NCBI GenBank assembly: GCA_028285035.1 | Contig: JANQQF010000018.1 | Location: 1-46,492 of the forward strand | DNA from: Phycisphaerae bacterium | Lineage (GTDB): Bacteria > Chloroflexota > Anaerolineae > 4572-78 > J111 | Length of the DNA: 46,492 nucleotides | Reading direction: 5' to 3' | Shown here: in pieces, positions 30,794-38,328 of the stretch | Position numbering within the stretch: the first letter of the stretch is position 1 | Layout: each line of letters opens with the position of its first letter | Made by a program: the position numbers and the translations under genes | The notes under the pieces: generated by a model | The model's database searches: none | The model's input: the letters and a program-made list of their open reading frames with translations, nothing else | What the model was told of the DNA's origin: nothing

Positions 30794-31906
30794 ATGATAA
30801 CGATCGAAAAAATTGACACTGAATGTACCGCTCAGGTTCAACGATTTCTTGAATTGCCGCATAAACTCTATGCCGATTGTCCGCAATGGGTGCCCCCCTT
30901 GGCGATGGACGCTGCTATCCAACTTGATCGACAGGAAAACCCATTTTTTGAACGATCAGATGTGGACTTTTTTATCGCGGTCAACAGCGATGGTGATGCA
31001 GGACGAATTGCCGTGTTTGCTCCAAAAGAACACACTGACGACGTCAACTTTTATCTTTTTGACTGTGAGGATAATGAGGCGATTGCTACAGCCCTGTTTG
31101 AACAAGCATTTGACTGGGCTAGAACACGTGGAGCAAAGACGATAACGGGGCCGCGTGGCTTTAATCCATTTTTGGATGCCGCTGGTCTACTCATCGAAGG
31201 GTTCGACGACCGACAAGTGATGAGTGCCACCACCTACAACTATGCCTACTATCCAGCCTTCATTGAGCAACAAGGCTTTGTGAAACAACAAGATACCATT
31301 ACTTGTCATCGAGAGATAGCGTCCTATCAAGGGCCAGCCTGGTTTTATGATCTCGCTGATAAGCTAATTCAGGATCAGAGATTTACTGTTGTGAATTTTA
31401 CGAATGTTTCTGAGATGCAAGCCCGCATTTTTGAAATCCTTAATCTTTTTCAAAAGACAACAGGAGGCGGATTACAAGAAGCAGCGGCTCCATCTGATCG
31501 TGAACTATTTTTTATGATGACGACCCTGTTAAGACGAGGCGTTGATCCACGACTAATTAAAGCAATTGCTTATGAAGATAAGCTCGTCGCCATATTGTTT
31601 GGCTTTCCAAACTTATCTGAGCTTCTTCAAGATACATCAGGCCAACTCAAGCCTGAAGCCATTCAACAAGCTGTTCCAACTGCGCCCGGAGTCATTATCA
31701 ATGGAATGGCGACGCTTCCCGAATTTCAACAGCAGGGTCTCAGTCTGTTACTTTTTATTGAGTTGGAAAAGATTGTTCGTGAACTACAGCTACAATATGG
31801 TGACATTGTCCGCATCGCGGATAAAGATCAGGCCCTACGCCGGAATTTAGATAATTTAGGGTTGTATCCCACCCAAAAACATCGAATTTACAGTCGAAGT
31901 TTGTAA
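30794..31906 (+). CDS. GNAT-like acyltransferase, possible ceramide-synthase analogue
   Basis: 370 residues from the ATG at 30794; the longer frame starts at a TTG with no ribosome binding site. The layout fits a GNAT-like family of about 370-390 residues related to E. coli YghO. Its features are an opening FLELPHKLYADCPQWVPPL, the block NPFFERSDVDFF, then AAGLLIEGFDDRQVM, YYPAFIEQQGF and a C-terminal GNAT fold (about 270-370, with GVIINGMATLPEFQQQGLS). Members often sit beside serine palmitoyltransferase-like genes. As I recall, the bacterial ceramide synthase of Caulobacter is a GNAT-like acyltransferase. N-acylation of the long-chain base is therefore inferred, not shown. Confidence 0.75.
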   Translation: MITIEKIDTECTAQVQRFLELPHKLYADCPQWVPPLAMDAAIQLDRQENPFFERSDVDFFIAVNSDGDAGRIAVFAPKEHTDDVNFYLFDCEDNEAIATALFEQAFDWARTRGAKTITGPRGFNPFLDAAGLLIEGFDDRQVMSATTYNYAYYPAFIEQQGFVKQQDTITCHREIASYQGPAWFYDLADKLIQDQRFTVVNFTNVSEMQARIFEILNLFQKTTGGGLQEAAAPSDRELFFMMTTLLRRGVDPRLIKAIAYEDKLVAILFGFPNLSELLQDTSGQLKPEAIQQAVPTAPGVIINGMATLPEFQQQGLSLLLFIELEKIVRELQLQYGDIVRIADKDQALRRNLDNLGLYPTQKHRIYSRSL

Positions 31907-32079
31907 CGTAATTCGGTGGAAGTTTGAAAAAGTGAATGTTTGAACCTGTGTAATAATACGATGTTCCACTGCCCTAGCCCGAACGAGCCAGAACAAAACA
32001 GGAAAGCCTCGTTTTTCCAACGTCTTGCTCATTGGACAAGAAAATGATTGGTTAGACACTAATCTCAGGAGTGATAATC

Positions 32080-33657
32080 ATGTCAAAATCTATGTACCTC
32101 ATTAATCCCAGAGTAGATTTTCCTACCTACTATGGCGCTGAAGTCGTTGAGCAGGTGACGGTCTCTCCCACAACTTTTATTGCGGATTTGGTCGGCCCAA
32201 CCCTCGCTGCCTTAGCCCCAGATGATTTTGAGTTTACACTTTGTGATGAGAGCAGTACCCCAGTTGATTTTAACTGTACGGCTGATTATATCGGCATCAC
32301 GGGTAAAAGTGGCCAAGTTAAGCGAATGATTGAGTTGGCCGACGCTTTTCGGGTGCGAGACAAGGTCGTCGTTATCGGCGGCCCCTACGCATCACTTGTT
32401 CCCGACGCAATGCGCCCTCACTGTGACATCTTGGTTCAGGGGGAGATTGAAGGCATTGCTGACAAATTCTTCAACGATTTACTAGAAGGCACCTGGCAAT
32501 CGGAATACATCGGGAATCAGCCTGATTTGAGCCTGTCTCCAACCCCACGCTGGGATTTATATCCCAGTGATAAAGCATTAATGGGGTGCGTGCAGACCTC
32601 ACGGGGTTGTCCTTTTGAGTGTGAGTTTTGTGATGTTATCCAATATGCGGGGCGCAAACAACGTCATAAATCGAATGAGCAAATTCTGGCAGAGCTGGAT
32701 GTCTTATATCGGCAAGGTTACAATCAAATCTTTCTCGCTGATGACAATCTAACCGTTTATCGGCGACGAACCAAAGAGATGTTGATTGCCATCCGAGATT
32801 GGAACAATCGTCAAGCCGATGGCCGCATAACATTTTTCACCCAATTATCCATTGATACCGCTCGTGAAGATGAAATTTTGCAGCTATGTGCTGAAGCTGG
32901 CTTAATCTCGGTTTTTATTGGGATTGAGACCCCCAACGAAGAAAGTCTCAAGGAAACTAAAAAGCGCCAAAATATGGGGATCAATCTTGTTGATCAAATT
33001 CAGCGCTTTCTCGATTATGGCATTTCCGTCACTGGGGGAATGATCGTTGGGTTTGACTCAGATGATGCCACGATCTTCCAGAAGCAACTCAAATTTGCCA
33101 TGCAAACCCCCATTCCCATATTCACTTTAACAGCCTTGATTGCACCGGAAGCAACCCCTTTGTATGATCGAATGATGAAAGATAATCGGCTAAAACCAAA
33201 ATTTGATCGAGACCTCTTCATGGGGACACCTTGGCGAACCAACATTATTCCCAAACAGCTCACTGAAGAACAGTTGTTTTCCGGGATACGTTGGCTAGGC
33301 AACCAGCTTTATCATCCGGCTGCTTTTGAACAACGGATGCTACAATTTATCGAACGTTACACCTCACCCCAGAATTCTCAACCACTGCGAGCAACCAAGA
33401 GGGCTGTTGAAATGGATTTGTTCAAAGTGATACAAAATACACCCAAGTTAGGGGCTAAAGAACGGAAGATGTTTTTTAACGTTGTGGAAGCATCGATAGA
33501 CAGTGTCTATAAGCAAGCCCTCACCATGAATATGTTATTCCAATACAATCAAATCCGATATATGTATCAACAAGGTCAATTTTGGGAACCTCAATTAGCC
33601 GAGCACACCCGTCCAACGTTTGGACCGATAGACTTGACGATGCCTGAGCTCTTGTAA
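32080..33657 (+). CDS. B12-binding radical SAM protein, copy 2
   Basis: 525 residues from ATG, with AGGAG 8 nt upstream. Domain order and length are those of copy 1 (26017-27594): cobalamin-type domain, radical SAM core with CPFECEFC (C177, C181, C184), C-terminal extension. The core is almost unchanged between the copies, including SRGC and QYAGRKQRHKSNEQ. Differences collect in residues 15-45 and 395-525, which suggests shared chemistry on different substrates or positions. It is preceded by 173 bp without a gene and followed by 90 bp before the FAAL-ACP-LLM gene. Confidence 0.9.
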   Translation: MSKSMYLINPRVDFPTYYGAEVVEQVTVSPTTFIADLVGPTLAALAPDDFEFTLCDESSTPVDFNCTADYIGITGKSGQVKRMIELADAFRVRDKVVVIGGPYASLVPDAMRPHCDILVQGEIEGIADKFFNDLLEGTWQSEYIGNQPDLSLSPTPRWDLYPSDKALMGCVQTSRGCPFECEFCDVIQYAGRKQRHKSNEQILAELDVLYRQGYNQIFLADDNLTVYRRRTKEMLIAIRDWNNRQADGRITFFTQLSIDTAREDEILQLCAEAGLISVFIGIETPNEESLKETKKRQNMGINLVDQIQRFLDYGISVTGGMIVGFDSDDATIFQKQLKFAMQTPIPIFTLTALIAPEATPLYDRMMKDNRLKPKFDRDLFMGTPWRTNIIPKQLTEEQLFSGIRWLGNQLYHPAAFEQRMLQFIERYTSPQNSQPLRATKRAVEMDLFKVIQNTPKLGAKERKMFFNVVEASIDSVYKQALTMNMLFQYNQIRYMYQQGQFWEPQLAEHTRPTFGPIDLTMPELL

Positions 33658-33747
33658 TTACCTTGAGCGATTTTTCATTACATTTACTTCTTACCCAAAA
33701 GCACCGATTTTACAGACAAACTTTGAAAGTTTTCTAAAAGGTTTTCT

Positions 33748-36700
33748 ATGATCTCTAAAACCACAACAAAAACATTAACAAATATTCTTCAACAACGGGC
33801 CACAGATCAAGCCCACGAGCGAGTCTTCACTTTTTTAGCCAATGGTGAGACCGAGGCAATCACGCTTACGTACAGTGATCTCTATCAGGCAACTGAGACC
33901 GTCGCAGCGCACTTGCAAGCGCTGCCCTTAAAAGAAAAACGAGCCCTGCTGTTATACTCACCTGGATTAGAATTTATCAAGGCCTTTATGGGCTGTTTGC
34001 GGGCTGGTGTGATTGCGATTCCGGCCTATCCGCCCCGTCGCAATCGGTCCAGCCCGTGGCTTGACGCGATTGTCACTGATGCCAAACCGGATGTTGTCTT
34101 ATCCGACACAACGATACATACCAATTTTTTGCGACGCCCCGTGCCTAGTTTGAATGGATTGCACTGGCTAACGACAGATCAGCTCAATCCTCAACAAAAC
34201 GATGTATCATTCCCATCACCCACGCCCGACTCATTGGCTTTGTTGCAGTACACCTCTGGCAGCACTGCCAGCCCCAAAGGGGTTATGATTTCCCACAGCA
34301 ATCTCCTACACAATCTGGAAATGATCCGCCAACGTGTTGGTCTCTCTGAGAACAGTCGAGGCGTAACCTGGCTTCCCCCTTATCACGATATGGGATTGAT
34401 CAATCTATTGGGACCACCCTACATTGGAATGCCGATGACATTTATCTCGCCTATGAGTTTTTTGGAGAAGCCACTTCGCTGGCTACAAGCCATTACTCGG
34501 GAAAAAGCGACAATCAGTGGTGCCCCAAATTTCGCCTACGATTTATGCGTTGATAAGATTCCAGCTACTGCTCGTGATGAGTTGGATCTATCCAGTTGGG
34601 ATCTCGCCTTTGTCGGAGCCGAGCCAATCCGGGCTGAAACTCTAGAGCGATTTGCTACAACATTTAAAGCCCACGGGTTTCGTCAAGAGTCGTTTTATCC
34701 CTCTTATGGTTTGGCTGAGGCAACGCTTGTGGTTTCTTGTGGCGAAAAAAGTGCAGCCCCAATATTACATAATCCGTCGGATGATGAGTCCCCACCAAAC
34801 ACAATATTGGTTGGTTGCGGGCATAGCTGGTTAGAGCAAAAAATTGTTATTGTTGATCCAGAAACCCAAACACCCCAAGATGATGAGCAGGTCGGAGAAA
34901 TTTGGGTTTCTGGTCCAAGTATTGGTCAGGGCTATTGGCATCGTCCGCAAGCCACGATGGAGACCTTTCAAGCCTATCTCACTGGCAGCGGTGAGGGACC
35001 ATTTTTACGCACAGGGGACTTGGGCTTTTTGAAAGCGGGAGAGTTATTTGTGACGGGTCGGCTCAAAGATCTCATCATCATTCGAGGTCGTAATCACGCT
35101 CCTCAGGATATAGAATTGACCGCGCAAGAAAGCCATGCTGTGCTTCAGCCGAACGCTGCTGCTGCCTTCTCTATTGATGTAGCTGGGGAGGAACGCCTTG
35201 TGCTGGTCATCGAATTAAACCGCGAACACCGCCGGACCGAGGTTGAGCCTGTGGCTGCAGCTATACGAGCTAATGTGGCCAAACACCACGATGTTGAGGT
35301 GCACATTGTGGCCTTAATTCGACCAGGGCATTTACCAAAAACCACCAGTGGCAAGGTCCAACGAGGGGCCTGTCGCACCGCTTTTCTGAGCGAGACTCTG
35401 TCCACGATTGGGCAGAGTGTTCACGAAATCACCGCTAAACCAGCACCTCAGGATTACGTCAACGGTACGCAACCAAGCAAACAATTATCGATTTCAGATC
35501 AACAGGTTGAAACCGAAGCCAATTTGCGTCTTATTTTGGCTGAATATTTGCGTGTACCACCCAGTGAGGTCGATCTTCAGCAGCCCATCGATCACCTCGG
35601 CTTAGGATCATTAGCAGCCATTGCCTTAAAAACCCGCATTGAAGAAGATTACAATATCGAACTCCCGATCGAAATATTCTTTGAGCAACTGACCATTCAG
35701 GATTTAATTCGTCAATATTTGTTAGAACAAGCACCCGATACAGATCGTATCCTTTCCACATCATCTCAACCTGAGATGACTAAGACAGAAACCCAACCCA
35801 ATACCTCATTCACGCCATCAACGACTGTGGCTCTGCAGGTCATTGATGAGCAAGTTAAATTTAGCCTACTCTTTTTCTCTGCCAATGAAGCTGAGTTTAC
35901 TCAAAATAAATATCAACTATTACTTGAAGCTGGTAAATTTGCTGATGAGCACCATTTTGAAGCAATCTGGCTACCGGAGCGTCATTTTCACCCGTTTGGC
36001 GGGCTTTATCCTGATCCATCGCTATTAGCAACAGCCCTCGCCATGACGACCAAGAACGTCCGTCTGCGAGCAGGAAGTGTCGTCTTGCCGTTGCATCATC
36101 CCGTTCGCGTGGCCGAAGCGTGGTCCGTCGTTGATAACCTTTCCAATGGGCGGGTCGATCTTGCCTTTGCCACGGGCTGGAACCCAAATGATTTTATCCT
36201 TTCGCCAGATAACTTTGCCGAGCGAGTCAAAGTGACATATGAGAACATCGAGATTATCCAACAACTCTGGCAGGGCGACAGCGTTACTTTTCCCAACGGT
36301 GAAGGACAACCGAGTGCGATTCAGGTGCATCCATTACCTCAGCAATCGACACTTAAGACCTGGCTGACGTGTACAGGTGGTGAAGAGCGATTCTTCGACG
36401 CAGGCCGCTTGGGGCATAATGTCTTGACAGCGTTGCTATTTCAATCGGTCAATGAGTTAGCTGAAAAAATCACAGTTTATCGCCAAGCCCGAGCAGAACA
36501 TGGATATGATCCAAACACGGGTAAAGTTACCCTGATGCTGCACACCTATATTGGTCACGACTCCGACACTGTTCGTGAGACTGTGCAGGAACCATTTATG
36601 CAATATCTTGAGTCCTCTGCAGATTTGTGGCAGCAGCAAGCGAAACCTCTCTCAGAGTTATCTGATCAAGATCGTCAGGATGCCTTGGCCTACGGATTTA

Positions 36701-36882
36701 CCCGATACTATCAAAAGAATTCGCTGATGGGTACACCGCAAAGTTGTCTACCCTTGGTGCAGCAGTTCCAAGCCATTGGGGTCAATGAAATTGCCTGTCT
36801 CATTGATTTTGGGGTCAATTTTGAGGCAACGCTCTCTGGCTTGCACGCGCTGGCTGATTTGAAAGGGCTGGCCTCAGAATAG
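33748..36882 (+). CDS. Fusion: fatty acyl-AMP ligase, ACP, luciferase-like monooxygenase
   Basis: 1,044 residues. Domain 1 (about 1-575) is a FAAL with YTSGSTASPKG (168-178), PPYHDMGL and PNFAYDLC, closely similar to the FAAL of the first fusion. Domain 2 (about 585-655) is a carrier domain with the phosphopantetheine Ser in LGLGSL (S621). Domain 3 (about 700-1044) is an FMN-dependent monooxygenase of the MupA/Atu-type luciferase-like family found in natural-product synthases: WLPERHFHPFGG, RLRAGSVVLPLHHP, GRVDLAFATGWNP. It should activate a fatty acid, hold it on the ACP and oxidise it, most simply by hydroxylation. The product could be a hydroxyacyl chain for the GNAT-like enzyme (inference). 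Confidence 0.91.
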   Translation: MISKTTTKTLTNILQQRATDQAHERVFTFLANGETEAITLTYSDLYQATETVAAHLQALPLKEKRALLLYSPGLEFIKAFMGCLRAGVIAIPAYPPRRNRSSPWLDAIVTDAKPDVVLSDTTIHTNFLRRPVPSLNGLHWLTTDQLNPQQNDVSFPSPTPDSLALLQYTSGSTASPKGVMISHSNLLHNLEMIRQRVGLSENSRGVTWLPPYHDMGLINLLGPPYIGMPMTFISPMSFLEKPLRWLQAITREKATISGAPNFAYDLCVDKIPATARDELDLSSWDLAFVGAEPIRAETLERFATTFKAHGFRQESFYPSYGLAEATLVVSCGEKSAAPILHNPSDDESPPNTILVGCGHSWLEQKIVIVDPETQTPQDDEQVGEIWVSGPSIGQGYWHRPQATMETFQAYLTGSGEGPFLRTGDLGFLKAGELFVTGRLKDLIIIRGRNHAPQDIELTAQESHAVLQPNAAAAFSIDVAGEERLVLVIELNREHRRTEVEPVAAAIRANVAKHHDVEVHIVALIRPGHLPKTTSGKVQRGACRTAFLSETLSTIGQSVHEITAKPAPQDYVNGTQPSKQLSISDQQVETEANLRLILAEYLRVPPSEVDLQQPIDHLGLGSLAAIALKTRIEEDYNIELPIEIFFEQLTIQDLIRQYLLEQAPDTDRILSTSSQPEMTKTETQPNTSFTPSTTVALQVIDEQVKFSLLFFSANEAEFTQNKYQLLLEAGKFADEHHFEAIWLPERHFHPFGGLYPDPSLLATALAMTTKNVRLRAGSVVLPLHHPVRVAEAWSVVDNLSNGRVDLAFATGWNPNDFILSPDNFAERVKVTYENIEIIQQLWQGDSVTFPNGEGQPSAIQVHPLPQQSTLKTWLTCTGGEERFFDAGRLGHNVLTALLFQSVNELAEKITVYRQARAEHGYDPNTGKVTLMLHTYIGHDSDTVRETVQEPFMQYLESSADLWQQQAKPLSELSDQDRQDALAYGFTRYYQKNSLMGTPQSCLPLVQQFQAIGVNEIACLIDFGVNFEATLSGLHALADLKGLASE

Positions 36883-36915
36883 CCACCCATCAAATATCGA
36901 TCAATTGGATATGAT

Positions 36916-38232
36916 ATGATATCGATACCAATTACATCTCAACGTCCATTTGCCGTTCAAGTAGCCAGCCGATTGAGCCACTTGTATCAAAGCCTCGGCG
37001 GTCGAATCGACTTATCCGCGGATGCCCTTTTAGAAGCAGCGATGAAACGAACAGGGCTATCTGATTGGGGTAATGAGGATTTTGTTGAAGGGTTGCGGGT
37101 TTTAATCCACTCTTATGAGACCGATGCGAATTTGAATTTGATCGGGCGTTATCTGGTGCGAATGGAACTGACCAGAGTTTTGAGTAATCGCCTTCTAATA
37201 CAACAGGAAATAACGCGCCATCCTGAAATTTTGCAGGAAACGATTGATCAGCCGCTATTTATTACGGGAATGCCTCGGACTGGTTCAACCCTGCTTCACC
37301 GCCTCTTGGCGCAAGATCCGCAAAGCCGTGTTTTACGCCCTTGGGAAGCCATCAATCCACTGCCACCGCCTGATAAAGCCACCGAACACAACGATCCCCG
37401 AATTGCAAAGTTGGAACGCCAAGCCCGAATTATACGGCTGCTGCTTCCCAAATTGGCCTCGATACACAAATCAAACGCAACCCTGCCTGAGCAGTGTGAT
37501 CTCTTGCTGCGCCATCATCTACCGTCTCCAAATGGGCACGAGGTATTGGGTTTTGCCAGCTCCTATCGAGATTGGGCGGATCAACAGGATATGCTGCCAG
37601 CTTATCGTCATTTTCGCCAACAACTCCAATTGTTACAGTGGCGTTCGCCCGGATCCCCCTGGATCCTCAAGGCCCCTCGACACCTAATCGCCCTTGATGC
37701 CTTACTCACCGTTTTCCCAGATGCTTGTTTGGTCCAAACCCACCGTGACCCCATCACCGTGGTCGCCTCATTTATCAGCTTAAAATCTGTTACCTTGAGT
37801 ATTACCAGCGATAACCTAGATTTGAAGCAAGTGGGCCAATTTTTTGTAAATCGGTTCGTTCGAGAAATCGAACGTGGCTTACAAGTTCGAGCCACCCTGC
37901 AACCTGGGCAAATCTATGATCTATTTTATGACGATTTTGTAACTGACCCAATTAAAATGGCTCGACAAATTTACACCTATTTTGGGTATAAAATCACACC
38001 CCAAATGGATCAAAATATGAAGGCGTGGCTGCCACAAAATCAACAGTATAAACACGGGGTTCATCACTATTCGCTTAAGCAGTTTGGCCTGGATGAGACA
38101 CTCATTCGCGAAAAGTTTGCCAAATATTATGAGGCCTTTCCCAGATTAAGGCTTTTCCACGAATTAAATAACCCCAAAATCTGTGGGGGAAAAGCAATAA
38201 TAGCTGGACAAAGTACTGTGGGAAAAGCTTAA
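36916..38232 (+). CDS. Sulfotransferase family protein (type 3 style)
   Basis: 438 residues. The N-terminal 110 residues are helical with no recognised domain. Then come the PAPS loop FITGMPRTGSTLLHRLLA (about 115-132) and the 3'-phosphate motif VQTHRDPITVVASFISL (about 274-290). The block SHLYQSLGGRIDLSADALLEAA near the start and the block FYDDFVTDPIKMARQIYTYFG late are usual in large bacterial Sulfotransfer_3 proteins. It lies 33 bp after the FAAL-ACP-LLM gene and closes the cluster. A poor ribosome binding site precedes the ATG. The acceptor is unknown. Confidence 0.87.
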   Translation: MISIPITSQRPFAVQVASRLSHLYQSLGGRIDLSADALLEAAMKRTGLSDWGNEDFVEGLRVLIHSYETDANLNLIGRYLVRMELTRVLSNRLLIQQEITRHPEILQETIDQPLFITGMPRTGSTLLHRLLAQDPQSRVLRPWEAINPLPPPDKATEHNDPRIAKLERQARIIRLLLPKLASIHKSNATLPEQCDLLLRHHLPSPNGHEVLGFASSYRDWADQQDMLPAYRHFRQQLQLLQWRSPGSPWILKAPRHLIALDALLTVFPDACLVQTHRDPITVVASFISLKSVTLSITSDNLDLKQVGQFFVNRFVREIERGLQVRATLQPGQIYDLFYDDFVTDPIKMARQIYTYFGYKITPQMDQNMKAWLPQNQQYKHGVHHYSLKQFGLDETLIREKFAKYYEAFPRLRLFHELNNPKICGGKAIIAGQSTVGKA

Positions 38233-38316
38233 GGAATTCCGAGAATACATTGATTATCCTTTCTGACAAAGTGACAAATTCATTTTTGGGACCCATATTT
38301 TTCTGGAATTCCTTAA
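38229..38316. repeat. 12-bp inverted repeat enclosing a likely promoter
   Basis: TTAAGGAATTCC (38229-38240) and GGAATTCCTTAA (38305-38316) are perfect inverted copies 64 bp apart; each half also contains the palindrome GGAATTCC. Between them lie GTGACA (38271-38276), 17 bp and CATATT (38294-38299), a candidate promoter for the ABC genes. The right arm would lie just downstream of the transcription start, a position suited to a repressor site. Confidence 0.45.
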
Positions 38317-38328
38317 ACGGGAGGACTC

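Noticed and set aside
31925..31957. Possible promoter (TTGAAA ... TAATAA) before the second radical SAM gene
   Set aside because: The spacing is about 21 bp, too long for a sigma-70 promoter.
21834..36882. A non-ribosomal peptide or siderophore cluster
   Set aside because: No condensation or thioesterase domains are present, and the adenylating domains carry the FAAL-type PNFAYDLC motif, not amino-acid adenylation features.
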